Source: Candidatus Paceibacter sp. (GTDB lineage: Bacteria; Patescibacteriota; Patescibacteriia; SG8-24; DYFX01). Taken from it: a stretch of 10,164 nucleotides of DNA. The notes beneath the pieces were generated by a model. That model made no database searches. It saw only the letters and a program-made list of their open reading frames with translations, and had not been told where the DNA came from. The DNA lies in assembly GCA_020724945.1 (NCBI GenBank), contig DYFX01000039.1, positions 1,434 to 11,597 on the forward strand, read 5' to 3'. Of the stretch, positions 1 to 6,426 are shown piece after piece (within the stretch, counting starts at the first letter, position 1; the number at the start of each line of letters is the position of its first letter). The position numbers and the translations under genes are program-made.

Positions 1-114
1 CGCGACCCGGAACTGGCCCGCCGCTTCGGCGAAGCCGGCCGCGTCCGCGCCGCCAACCGTTTCGGCGAAAAGAAGATGCAAGCCGCATGGATCGAACTGT
101 CGTCATCGCGCTGA
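1..114 (+). CDS. C-terminal end of a probable glycosyltransferase (5'-truncated by window)
   Basis: Reading frame 1 is open from the first base to a TGA at 112-114, giving 37 residues. The peptide contains DPELARRFGEAGRVRAANRF, which resembles the C-terminal helix of GT4-type glycosyltransferases, where a 'DPeL..rlGeaGR.rv...F' pattern is usual. There is no catalytic region in view, so the assignment rests on this short pattern and on context: the next two genes are Wzy/WaaL-like polysaccharide genes. Its end overlaps the start of the next gene by 28 bases, which implies co-transcription and translational coupling. Any other protein with a similar Arg-rich terminal helix remains possible. Confidence 0.5.
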   Translation, partial: RDPELARRFGEAGRVRAANRFGEKKMQAAWIELSSSR

Positions 115-1358
115 CCGCCGTCGCCGCGCTTCTCCCGTTCGAGAGGCTCGGAGGCTTCGATGTCGCGGGGTTCAATGTCCGCCCGAGCCAGCTGGCGCTC
201 GCCGCCGCCTGGCTTTTTTTCATCGGTACCGTTTCGCGTCAGGTGACGCAAAACGGTGCACGAGCGATTTCGTGGCGTCGTCCCGCGTTCCTTGCGCTCG
301 CCGGCTTCTTCGCCGCCGCCGGACTCTCGCTCGTGAACGCCGAGAACTTCGGGCGCTCGCTCGTCGTGCTGGGCTTCACCCTCTTCACCGCCTCGCTCGC
401 CTTCCTGATGCCGAACGCCCTGCGCGCGGAGCATCTCCCCCGCATCCGTAAAGCGGTGCTGATTTCCGCGGCGCTCGTCGGCGCGTTCGGGCTCTGGCAG
501 TTCATCGGCGACATGCTCGGCGCGCCGGGCTGGCTCACGGGCATCCGGAGCACCTACTCCAGGGACATCCTCGGCTTCACGCGCCTGCAATCGACCGCCG
601 CCGAACCGCTCTATTTCGCGAACTATCTCCTCCTGCCCATCGCGCTCGCCGGCGCGTGGCTGCCGCGCGCTTCCGAGGCGCGGACGCGCCGGCGGCTCAT
701 CGCGCTCCTCGGACTCCTCTCGCTCTGCGTCTTCCTCACCTCCTCGCGCGGCGGCTGGCTCGGGCTCGGCGTGACGGTCGTCGCGCTCCTCTGGCTCGAA
801 CGCGGCCGCCTCAAGGATTGGAAACCGATCGCTTCGGCCTTCGCCGTCGGCATCGCGGGCGCGGCGCTCGGCGTGGTCCTGCTCGGCCGCTTCTTCTCGC
901 CGTCGCTTTCGAGCGTGCCGGAGACCTTCTTCCGCCATGTCACGACCGTCACCGACGGCGCCGCCTTCGACGACCGCGCGCGGACGATCACGGACGCGCT
1001 CGCCGCCTGGAAGCGCCATCCCTGGATCGGCGTCGGCTATGGCGGCTACGGTCCGCATGTCTCCGCCTTCGCGTACGAGGCGCCCGCCGCCGGCTGGCCC
1101 GTGGCCAACAACGAGACGCTGGAGCTCCTCGCCGAGACCGGCATCGTCGGCCTCGCGGCATTCGTCCTCTTCCTCGCCATCCTCTTCAAGAGCGCGCGGA
1201 CATCGGAAACGGACGGTGCGGACGCGATCCGTACGGCCTGCGTCGCCGCCCTCATCGGCATGCTCGCGCAGTACCAGACCTTCTCCACCTTGTATATCAT
1301 GCATGTGTGGTTCACGATCGGTTTGCTTTTGACGGTTTCCAAGCCTGAACGCGCATGA
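87..1358 (+). CDS. O-antigen ligase/polymerase family membrane protein (Wzy_C), copy 1
   Basis: This 423-residue protein is largely hydrophobic, with about ten predicted membrane segments. It belongs by pattern to the Wzy/WaaL superfamily, which polymerises or transfers lipid-linked oligosaccharides at the outer face of the cytoplasmic membrane. Family landmarks are the SSRGG motif at residues 219-223 at the start of a membrane segment, HPWIGVGYGGYG from residue 311, and NNETLELLAETGIVG from residue 341 leading into the last membrane segments. In the usual third motif a histidine (HN.xLe) stands where this protein has asparagine (N341), so one conserved position is altered. The ATG lies inside the end of the upstream glycosyltransferase gene and has no clear Shine-Dalgarno site. 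The stop overlaps the next start as ATGA. Whether it is a polymerase or a ligase cannot be told from sequence. Confidence 0.85.
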   Translation: MDRTVVIALTAVAALLPFERLGGFDVAGFNVRPSQLALAAAWLFFIGTVSRQVTQNGARAISWRRPAFLALAGFFAAAGLSLVNAENFGRSLVVLGFTLFTASLAFLMPNALRAEHLPRIRKAVLISAALVGAFGLWQFIGDMLGAPGWLTGIRSTYSRDILGFTRLQSTAAEPLYFANYLLLPIALAGAWLPRASEARTRRRLIALLGLLSLCVFLTSSRGGWLGLGVTVVALLWLERGRLKDWKPIASAFAVGIAGAALGVVLLGRFFSPSLSSVPETFFRHVTTVTDGAAFDDRARTITDALAAWKRHPWIGVGYGGYGPHVSAFAYEAPAAGWPVANNETLELLAETGIVGLAAFVLFLAILFKSARTSETDGADAIRTACVAALIGMLAQYQTFSTLYIMHVWFTIGLLLTVSKPERA

Positions 1359-2584
1359 CCTTCCTCCCCCTCGTCTTCCTCGCCTACGCCATCGTCGCCT
1401 TCGCCAAGCCGCGCTGGGCGTTCCTGCTGTTCGTCGCCTTCCTGCCGGCGTATCTCATCCGCTTCCCGTTCGGCGGCGTCCCGACCACCGCGCTCGAAGC
1501 GATGTTCTGGATCCTCTTCGCGGCATGGCTCGTGAAGCGCGAGAAGCGGCTCGTCGACATCAAGGGCTGGGGCGCGCTGCTGCTCCTTTGGCTCGGCGTC
1601 GCCACGCTCTCGATGTTCGTCTCCCCCGACTTCCGCGCCGCCGCCGGCGTCTGGAAGGCGTACTTCGTCGAACCGATCCTCTTCCTCATCATGGCGTGCG
1701 ACTTCCTGCGCACGCACGAGGAGCGCGACCAGGCGCTCCGCGCGCTCGGCGCGACCGCCATCGTCATCGGCGCCCTTGCGCTCGCCCAGCGCTTCACGGG
1801 CTGGGGCGTGCCGCCGCCCTTCAACGGCGTGCCGATCCCGCCCGCGACCGAAGCCGAATTCCGCTCGACCGCCTTCTACGGCTTCCCCAACGCCATCGGC
1901 CTCTTCCTGGCGCCGCTCATCCCGCTCTTCCTCGGCTGCCTCTGGGCCGACCGGAAGAAGAAACTTCTCGCGGCGTTCTGGGTGAGCGTCGTCATCTTCT
2001 CCGGCCTCGCGCTCGTCCTCGCGGAATCCGAAGGCGCGATCGTCGGCGTCGCGGCGGGCGTCGTCGCGGCGGGCGTCCTCTATCCGAAGACGCGCAAGCT
2101 CGCGCTCGGCGTCTCCGCGCTCGGACTCCTCATCATCCTCGCCGTCGCGCCGCTCCGGACGCTCGTCATCGAGAAAGCCACGCTCTCCGACTGGTCCGGC
2201 CGCGTGCGCAAGGAGATCTGGGCGGAAACCGCCGCGATGCTGAAAGACCGTCCGCTCCTCGGCGCCGGGCTCTCCGGCTACAAGACCGTCTTCGCGCCGT
2301 ACCACGAGGCGGGCCACATCGAGATCTTCCAGTATCCGCATCAGCTCTTCCTGAACTTCTGGGTCGAGCTCGGGCTCGCCGGCGTCGTCGTCTTCATCCT
2401 GACGATGGCCCGCTTCTTCCGGCAGGCGCTCGCCACGAAGGCCTGGACCCTCGCCGGCGCCGGCGTCGCGCTCCTCGTGCACGGCTTGGTGGATGTCCCC
2501 TACTTCAAGAACGACCTCGCGATGCTCTTCTGGCTCCTCATGGCCTTCGCGAGCTCGCATGCGGCGGAGGCGCGGAAGCGTTGA
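1355..2584 (+). CDS. O-antigen ligase/polymerase family membrane protein (Wzy_C), copy 2
   Basis: This 409-residue polytopic membrane protein has the same overall plan as its upstream neighbour. It starts at the ATG of an ATGA overlap, so translation is coupled. Landmarks are DRPLLGAGLSGYK from residue 298, YPHQLFLNFWVELGLAG from residue 327 with the expected histidine at H329, and HGLVDVPYFKNDLAMLFW in the final hydrophobic region, typical of the superfamily. The position that usually reads S-R-G reads AESEGA here (E224-A228), so the arginine of that motif is absent. It probably acts on a lipid-linked glycan in the envelope together with the upstream gene. Sequence alone does not separate repeat-unit polymerase from ligase or from a protein O-oligosaccharyltransferase. 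Confidence 0.83.
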   Translation: MTFLPLVFLAYAIVAFAKPRWAFLLFVAFLPAYLIRFPFGGVPTTALEAMFWILFAAWLVKREKRLVDIKGWGALLLLWLGVATLSMFVSPDFRAAAGVWKAYFVEPILFLIMACDFLRTHEERDQALRALGATAIVIGALALAQRFTGWGVPPPFNGVPIPPATEAEFRSTAFYGFPNAIGLFLAPLIPLFLGCLWADRKKKLLAAFWVSVVIFSGLALVLAESEGAIVGVAAGVVAAGVLYPKTRKLALGVSALGLLIILAVAPLRTLVIEKATLSDWSGRVRKEIWAETAAMLKDRPLLGAGLSGYKTVFAPYHEAGHIEIFQYPHQLFLNFWVELGLAGVVVFILTMARFFRQALATKAWTLAGAGVALLVHGLVDVPYFKNDLAMLFWLLMAFASSHAAEARKR

Positions 2585-2609
2585 CGCTCGGCCTCCGGCG
2601 TGCTACTTT
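2581..2609 (+). promoter_or_regulatory. Candidate promoter for the tRNA-Ser transcript
   Basis: A TTGACG -35 hexamer (2581-2586) overlaps the stop codon of the upstream gene. It is followed after exactly 17 bases by TACTTT (2604-2609), preceded by TGC, which makes an extended -10. Transcription would start near 2616. A weaker alternative, TTGCGC (2629-2634) with 17-bp spacing to TAGACT (2652-2657), lies further down. The first is the better match, but neither is proven. Confidence 0.5.
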
Positions 2610-2610
2610 A

Positions 2611-2762
2611 AGCCGGTCGCAAACCGTTTTGCGCGACTGCACAAAACTCCTTAGACTGCCATCAAGGCTGGGCCTGCCCAGCCGCGAAGGAGGAGCGACG
2701 GCCAGGCGACAGGGAGGACCGCGGAGCGCGTCCGACCGGCAGCCTGGCCGGTAGCGACGTGT
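2611..2762 (+). other. Highly structured non-coding stretch / long tRNA leader
   Basis: No start codon with usable context and no conserved protein are visible here, but the stretch is dense in inverted repeats. CGCAAA (2618-2623) pairs with TTTGCG (2628-2633). CTCCTT (2647-2652) pairs with AAGGAG (2687-2692) around an inner hairpin, GGCTGGG (2666-2672) with CCCAGCC (2677-2683). GGCCAGGC (2700-2707) pairs with GCCTGGCC (2742-2749) around GGAC-c-GCG (2716-2723) with CGCGTCC (2727-2733). ACCGGC (2735-2740) with GCCGGT (2747-2752) competes with that last outer stem. It would be transcribed from the promoter at 2581-2609 as the 5' part of the tRNA precursor. I do not recognise a known RNA family. 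Confidence 0.4.
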
Positions 2763-2853
2763 GGAGAGATGGCTGAGCGGTTGAAGGCGACGGTCTCGAA
2801 AACCGTTAGACCTCTCAAGGGTCTCGTGAGTTCGAATCTCACTCTCTCCGCCA
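2763..2853 (+). tRNA. tRNA-Ser(CGA)
   Basis: A complete class II cloverleaf can be drawn. The acceptor stem GGAGAGA (2763-2769) pairs with TCTCTCC (2843-2849). The anticodon stem ACGGT/ACCGT encloses the loop CTCGAAA, giving anticodon CGA, which reads the serine codon UCG. The long variable arm AGACC...GGTCT is diagnostic of serine tRNA. The T arm is GTGAG-TTCGAAT-CTCAC (2826-2842). Discriminator G2850 is followed by a genomically encoded CCA (2851-2853). UCG is a frequent codon in this GC-rich window, so the tRNA should be functionally important. Confidence 0.97.
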
Positions 2854-2857
2854 AAAG

Positions 2858-2882
2858 CGACCGGGCAACCCCGGTCGTTTTT
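2858..2882 (+). terminator. Intrinsic terminator after tRNA-Ser
   Basis: A perfect 8-bp stem, CGACCGGG (2858-2865) with CCCGGTCG (2870-2877), has a 4-nt loop and is followed directly by TTTTT (2878-2882). It begins 5 bases after the CCA end of the tRNA, so it defines the 3' end of the tRNA transcript. Confidence 0.93.
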
Positions 2883-2888
2883 GCATAG

Positions 2889-2918
2889 GAAAAAACCCGC
2901 TTCGCGAGGGAAGCGGGT
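2889..2918 (-). terminator. Intrinsic terminator of the 261-aa minus-strand gene
   Basis: On the minus strand a 9-bp stem ACCCGCTTC/GAAGCGGGT (2918-2910 with 2903-2895) and a 6-nt loop are followed by a run of T (complement of the A tract at 2889-2894). The first stem base is also the last base of the TGA stop. It is back to back with the tRNA terminator, so the converging transcription units are insulated. Confidence 0.92.
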
Positions 2919-3703
2919 CAGTCGGCGCAGATGTGGATGAGGTGGAAGCCGCCGCCGTCCTTGGCGACGACGATCGGCGGGGCCTTGGCGGCCTCCATCA
3001 CATAGTTCGCCATCCGGTAGAAGGCGTCCTGGTGGTTCGAGGCGGCCGTGGCGCCGACGAGCGCGAGAAGCTCGGCGAGGTCGCCCATGAGCGGCTCGTG
3101 GACGAGGTGGCCCATCAAGACGCCGCGCGCCGGCATGGTGAACTGACGGAGCGTGCCGTGCGGGGCGTCGCCGAACATCCGGGCGAACGGATCGCGGCGG
3201 ACGCGGACGGGATCGTCCTCGCCGGTCATCACCTCGACATACCGGCGGAAGGCGCGCTTCCACTGCGACTCGCTCATCCAGCTCGGCTGCGGCACGAGCT
3301 CGCGCATCGAGACGACGCGGATCGTGTCGACGCCGTCCAGGTCGCCGCGGAAGCGGCCGACATAGGCCGCGGCGTCGATCTCCGCGCGGCGCGCGAAGCG
3401 GTAGCCATGCTCGCCGTCCCGCTCGTAGCAGCGGCTGCGGATCTCGCGCATCACGAGCAGGGCGCGCTCGCGGAAGCGCTCCTCCTTGATGAGCTTCTCC
3501 GCCACATAAGCGAAGCGGCCGCAGGGATCCTTGTCGCGCTCGGTTCCGGCGATGTCGCGCCAGATCTCCCGGTCGCCGAAGCCGAAGCCGCCGCGATCGG
3601 AGGCGTCGACGAAACCCTCGCCGGTCTGGAGCCTCACGAAGCGCTCGGCCGCGGCCTGGCGCTCGTCGGTGTGCGGGATGCCGTCCTTGTCCTTGTCGTC
3701 CAA
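2918..3703 (-). CDS. Hypothetical protein with an N-terminal calcium-loop-like motif, TTG start
   Basis: This is a 261-residue protein, charged and soluble, without signal peptide or membrane segments, so probably cytoplasmic. I do not recognise the family. The chosen start is TTG at 3703-3701, because a strong Shine-Dalgarno sequence AAGGAGG (3715-3709) lies 5 bases before it and a candidate promoter lies at 3761-3733. An in-frame GTG at 3742 has no ribosome site and would lie upstream of the predicted transcript start. Right after the start comes DKDKDGIPHTDE (residues 3-14), which matches the D-x-D-x-D-G...E pattern of thrombospondin-type-3 or EF-hand-like calcium loops. The rest is rich in Arg, Asp and aromatic residues. 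The C-terminus contains a small alternating segment, IVVAKDGGGFHLIHICAD. It is probably transcribed alone. Confidence 0.75.
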   Translation of the reverse strand: MDDKDKDGIPHTDERQAAAERFVRLQTGEGFVDASDRGGFGFGDREIWRDIAGTERDKDPCGRFAYVAEKLIKEERFRERALLVMREIRSRCYERDGEHGYRFARRAEIDAAAYVGRFRGDLDGVDTIRVVSMRELVPQPSWMSESQWKRAFRRYVEVMTGEDDPVRVRRDPFARMFGDAPHGTLRQFTMPARGVLMGHLVHEPLMGDLAELLALVGATAASNHQDAFYRMANYVMEAAKAPPIVVAKDGGGFHLIHICAD

Positions 3704-3708
3704 AGCGT

Positions 3709-3715
3709 CCTCCTT
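3709..3715 (-). promoter_or_regulatory. Shine-Dalgarno site deciding the TTG start
   Basis: AAGGAGG on the minus strand lies 5 bases upstream of TTG 3703-3701. Its quality and spacing favour the TTG over the in-frame GTG at 3742, whose upstream sequence has no comparable site. Confidence 0.8.
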
Positions 3716-3732
3716 GAAAGGTGCGTGGAGCG

Positions 3733-3761
3733 TTCCTACCACGGAAACCCGTTCCCGTCAA
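3733..3761 (-). promoter_or_regulatory. Candidate promoter of the 261-aa gene
   Basis: On the minus strand TTGACG (3761-3756) is separated by 17 bases from TAGGAA (3738-3733). The -35 is a good match and the -10 a weak one. Predicted initiation near 3726 places the Shine-Dalgarno site about ten bases into the message. It sits just after the terminator of the upstream minus-strand gene, as expected for an independent unit. Confidence 0.4.
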
Positions 3762-3763
3762 TG

Positions 3764-3785
3764 AAAAAGACCCCGTTCAGGGGTC
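3764..3785 (-). terminator. Intrinsic terminator of the 114-aa minus-strand gene
   Basis: On the minus strand the 6-bp stem GACCCC (3785-3780) with GGGGTC (3774-3769) encloses a 5-nt loop that includes the TGA stop (3779-3777). It is followed by TTTTT (3768-3764). The stop codon lying in the loop is a compact arrangement. Confidence 0.85.
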
Positions 3786-4121
3786 GTCCGAACCGAGGTC
3801 GGCGGCGATGGCCGCGAGCTCCGTGGCATCGATGCTCCCGTCGAGGAGCGCGTAGTTATGGCCGTCCTCCGTCAGGAAGATCAGGACGGCCTGATCGGCC
3901 ATGAGCGCGCCCGGGAGGCGGGAGACGGTCATGCGCAGCTGGTCCGGCAGGGTGGTCGCCAGCACGCAGACCAGGAGCGGGGTCTTCACCATGAGCAGGC
4001 GATGCTCGGGATTGATGAGATGCCCGTGCGCCATCGCGGCGCGGTGGAGCCCCACCAGGAGCTCGGTCGTGAAGCCGGAAAGATCGTCCGGAAGGGCGGT
4101 GACGACGAACGGTCCTCGCAT
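3777..4121 (-). CDS. Hypothetical protein, 114 aa
   Basis: This small protein was not recognised. The start is ATG 4121-4119, preceded 6 bases away by AAAGGAGG (4135-4128). The longer frame reaching back over galU is rejected because it would overlap galU completely and has shadow-like composition. There is no signal peptide. Short hydrophobic segments (for example around LLMVKTPLLVCVLATTLP and ADQAVLIFLTEDG) alternate with charged ones, which suggests a compact alpha/beta fold rather than membrane helices. The C-terminus is acidic. It is divergent from galU with overlapping -10 elements and ends in its own terminator, so it is a single-gene unit that may be co-regulated with galU. No function can be assigned. 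Confidence 0.72.
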   Translation of the reverse strand: MRGPFVVTALPDDLSGFTTELLVGLHRAAMAHGHLINPEHRLLMVKTPLLVCVLATTLPDQLRMTVSRLPGALMADQAVLIFLTEDGHNYALLDGSIDATELAAIAADLGSDDP

Positions 4122-4141
4122 AAGCCCCCTCCTTTCCCATA

Positions 4142-4150
4142 TGTTATACT
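4142..4150 (+). promoter_or_regulatory. Extended -10 promoter of galU, probably leaderless
   Basis: TGT-TATACT is an extended -10 with five of six consensus bases. No -35 is visible at the proper distance, which an extended -10 can tolerate. The expected initiation point, about 7 bases on, falls at 4157-4158, which is the galU ATG itself. No Shine-Dalgarno site precedes the ATG, so the message is probably leaderless. The element overlaps the divergent minus-strand -10. Confidence 0.6.
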
Positions 4151-4171
4151 TCCCCATATGAAGATCCGCAA
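4143..4171 (-). promoter_or_regulatory. Candidate promoter of the 114-aa gene
   Basis: On the minus strand TATAAC (4148-4143) is a five-of-six match to the -10 consensus. TTGCGG (4171-4166) lies 17 bases upstream as a partial -35. The -35 falls inside the first codons of galU. Initiation near 4136 would give a leader of about 15 bases that begins just before the AAAGGAGG ribosome site. Confidence 0.5.
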
Positions 4172-5030
4172 AGCCATCCTGCCCGTGGCCGGCCTGGGCA
4201 CCCGCTTCCTCCCCGCCACCAAGGCCCAGCCGAAGGAGATGCTGACGGTCGTCGACAAGCCGGTCATCCAGTATGTCGTGGAGGAGGCCGTCGCCTCCGG
4301 CATCGAGGAGATCATCTTCGTCACCAGCCTCGGCAAGCGCGCCATCGAAGACCACTTCGACGTCAACTACGAGCTGGAGTCGCGCCTGCGGCAGAAGGAC
4401 AAGCTGAAGGAGCTCAAGGAGCTGCGGAAGATCGCCGACCTCGCCAAATTCGCCTTCGTCCGCCAGCAGGAGCCGCGCGGCGACGGCCACGCCATCCTCT
4501 CGGCCCTGCCGTTCGTCGACGCGCACGAGCCGGTGGCGGTGCTCTTCGGCGACAGCATCTTCGACGCCGAGGTGCCGGTGCTCGCCCAACTGGTCGAGAC
4601 CTACGAGAAGTACCAGGACCCGGTCATCGGCCTCTACGATGTCGGCCGCAAGAACGTTTCGCGCTACGGCATCGCCGACGGCGTGCGCGTGGCGAAGGGC
4701 GTGATGGAGATCAAGGGCTTCGTCGAGAAGCCTTCGGTCGCGCAGGCGCCCTCGACTTACGCCGCCATGGGCGAATATGTCATCACGCCGGACATCATGC
4801 GCATCCTGAAGACGCAGAAGCCCGGGCGCGACGGCGAGATCCGGCTGGCCGACGCCTTCATCACCCATGTCGGCCGCGACAAGCCGCTCTACGGCAAGGT
4901 CGTCGAGGCCGATTGGTACGACTGCGGCGACAAGACCCAGTTCCTCCTCGCCAATGTCGCCTACGGCATCCGCCACCCCAAGGTCGCTCCCGACTTCAAG
5001 AAAGGGCTCAAGAAACTTCTCGCGAAATAG
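4158..5030 (+). CDS. galU: UTP--glucose-1-phosphate uridylyltransferase
   Basis: GalU makes UDP-glucose and pyrophosphate from UTP and glucose-1-phosphate in the cytoplasm, the entry point to many surface glycans. The 290-residue length is normal for bacterial GalU. Visible family motifs are the nucleotide-binding signature PVAGLGTRFLPATKAQPKEM (residues 9-28), GDGHAIL in the mid-N-terminal half, the FGDS segment corresponding to the metal/nucleotide aspartate region, GFVEKP, GEYVITPDIM and DCGDK near the C-terminus. The ATG at 4158 is used because an extended -10 lies directly in front. The upstream in-frame extension would run through the divergent gene. The gene is followed after one base by the solute-binding protein gene, so the two form an operon. 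It presumably feeds the glycosyltransferase/Wzy functions encoded upstream. Confidence 0.96.
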   Translation: MKIRKAILPVAGLGTRFLPATKAQPKEMLTVVDKPVIQYVVEEAVASGIEEIIFVTSLGKRAIEDHFDVNYELESRLRQKDKLKELKELRKIADLAKFAFVRQQEPRGDGHAILSALPFVDAHEPVAVLFGDSIFDAEVPVLAQLVETYEKYQDPVIGLYDVGRKNVSRYGIADGVRVAKGVMEIKGFVEKPSVAQAPSTYAAMGEYVITPDIMRILKTQKPGRDGEIRLADAFITHVGRDKPLYGKVVEADWYDCGDKTQFLLANVAYGIRHPKVAPDFKKGLKKLLAK

Positions 5031-5031
5031 T

Positions 5032-6423
5032 ATGCAAGTCCGCACGCGTCTCGCAGGCTTCCTCTTCCTCGCCACGCTCGTCGTGAGCGGACAGGGCTGC
5101 TTCGCGCCCGGCGTCCAGGCGCCTCCCGCCGCCTCGAAACCCGTCACGCTCAACTACTGGCGCGTGCTCGACGACGGCGACGCGTTCGGGGAGATCATCC
5201 AGGCCTACCGCGCCTTGCACCCGAATGTCACCATCAACTACCGCAAGCTCCGGCTCGAGGAATACGAGCGCGAACTCCTGAACGCGCTGGCCGAGGACCG
5301 CGGCCCCGACATCGTCTCGCTCCACAACACCTGGATCCGCGCCTACCAATCGAAGCTCCTGCCCGCGCCCGCCAGCGTGAAGCTCGCCTTCCGCGAGGTG
5401 CAGGGCATCCAGAAGAACCAGGTCTGGGTCGAGAAGACGCTTCCGGTCATCAACGCCGCGCAGGTCCGGAACCAGTTCGTCGACCAGGTCGGCCGCGATG
5501 TCATCATCCGCGGACAGTCCTCGGAACCGTCGCAGGGGCTCGTCGACCAGCTCTGGGGCCTGCCGATGGCGCTCGACACGCTCGTGCTCTATTACAACCG
5601 CGATGTCCTGAACGCCTCGGGCATCCCGACGCCCGCGCAGGACTGGGCCGAGTTCCAGGATCATGTGAAGCGCATGACGCGCTACGACCAGGGACGCCTC
5701 GTGACCCCGGCCGCGGGCATCGGCACCTCCCGCAATGTCGAGCGGTCGCTCGACATCCTCCCGCTGCTCATGATGCAGAACGGCGCGCAGATGACCGACG
5801 CCAACGGCCTGCCGACCTTCAACCGCACCCCGACCAACATGAGCCGCGAGATCCCGCCGGCCGTCGAAGCGCTGATCTTCTACACCGATTACGCGAACCC
5901 GTCGAAGGAAGTCTTCACCTGGGACGATACCCAGCCGAACTCCTACGACGCGTTCATCTCCGGCAAGACGGGCTACTTCTTCGGCTACGCCTACCACCTG
6001 CCCCGTATCCGCGCGGCGGCGCCCCGCCTGAACTTCGGCATCACGGGCATCCCGCAGATCGACCCGTCCGCCCGCGTGAACTACGCGAACTACTGGGTCG
6101 AAGCCGTCTCCAACAAGACCGCGAACCCGGACCTCGCCTGGGACTTCGTCCAGTTCGCCACGAACGCCGAGCGCGCCAAGGGCTATCTCTCCAAGGTCGG
6201 GAAGCCGACCGCGCTCCGCAGCCTGGTCAACGAGCAGCTGAACGACCCGGATCTCGGCGTCTTCGCCTCCCAGGTCCTGACCGCCCGAAGCTGGTACACC
6301 GGGGTCAACATCGCGGCCACCGAAGCCGCCTTCAACGAGATGATCGACTCGACGCTCCAAGGCGCCTTCGCCGACCGGGCCGTCAACCTGGCCGTCCAGA
6401 CCGTCGCCCAGACCATCCGGTGA
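5032..6423 (+). CDS. Extracellular solute-binding protein, probable sugar-binding lipoprotein (SBP family 1/8)
   Basis: This 463-residue protein should capture a sugar or oligosaccharide outside the cytoplasmic membrane. The N-terminus MQVRTRLAGFLFLATLVV followed by SGQGC gives a signal peptide with a candidate lipidated cysteine at residue 23, although the lipobox (G-Q-G-C) is not canonical. Family 1/8 features are an early YWRVLDD strand followed by an amphipathic helix, EDRGPDIVSLHNTW, GLPMALDTLVLYYNRD about residue 176, and ANPDLAWDFVQFATNAE about residue 357. The start is the ATG one base after the galU stop. The earlier in-frame ATG at 4867 lies inside galU and is rejected. There is no Shine-Dalgarno site, so translation is probably coupled to galU. 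No permease or ATPase genes flank it, and a strong terminator follows. Confidence 0.9.
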   Translation: MQVRTRLAGFLFLATLVVSGQGCFAPGVQAPPAASKPVTLNYWRVLDDGDAFGEIIQAYRALHPNVTINYRKLRLEEYERELLNALAEDRGPDIVSLHNTWIRAYQSKLLPAPASVKLAFREVQGIQKNQVWVEKTLPVINAAQVRNQFVDQVGRDVIIRGQSSEPSQGLVDQLWGLPMALDTLVLYYNRDVLNASGIPTPAQDWAEFQDHVKRMTRYDQGRLVTPAAGIGTSRNVERSLDILPLLMMQNGAQMTDANGLPTFNRTPTNMSREIPPAVEALIFYTDYANPSKEVFTWDDTQPNSYDAFISGKTGYFFGYAYHLPRIRAAAPRLNFGITGIPQIDPSARVNYANYWVEAVSNKTANPDLAWDFVQFATNAERAKGYLSKVGKPTALRSLVNEQLNDPDLGVFASQVLTARSWYTGVNIAATEAAFNEMIDSTLQGAFADRAVNLAVQTVAQTIR

Positions 6424-6426
6424 CGG

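Noticed and set aside
1046..2560. A 504-codon minus-strand open frame opposite the second Wzy-like gene
   Set aside because: It is extremely Glu/Arg/Asp rich with no domain-like pattern, and the plus-strand frame carries clear membrane segments and family motifs.
2611..2762. SRP RNA, RNase P RNA or tmRNA
   Set aside because: The conserved SRP core (GGTCAGG...GGAAGGAAGCAGCC), the RNase P GAGGAAAGTCC element and a tmRNA tag frame with Ala-tRNA-like ends are not present.
2687..2762. A small ORF after the AAGGAGG at 2687-2693
   Set aside because: No ATG, GTG or TTG occurs at a workable distance. The motif is better explained as one arm of the CTCCTT/AAGGAG stem.
2763..2853. tRNA-Ser as an attachment site for an integrated element
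   Set aside because: No integrase gene and no repeat of the tRNA 3' end are visible elsewhere in the window.
2651..2854. A 67-codon minus-strand frame across the tRNA-Ser
   Set aside because: It is the antisense of a complete tRNA-Ser. Such frames are a familiar false annotation, and the longer minus-strand frame over the same bases has shadow-like Arg-rich composition.
3858..4157. N-terminal extension of galU
   Set aside because: It would run through the divergent 114-aa gene and upstream of the promoter. GalU begins normally at ATG 4158.
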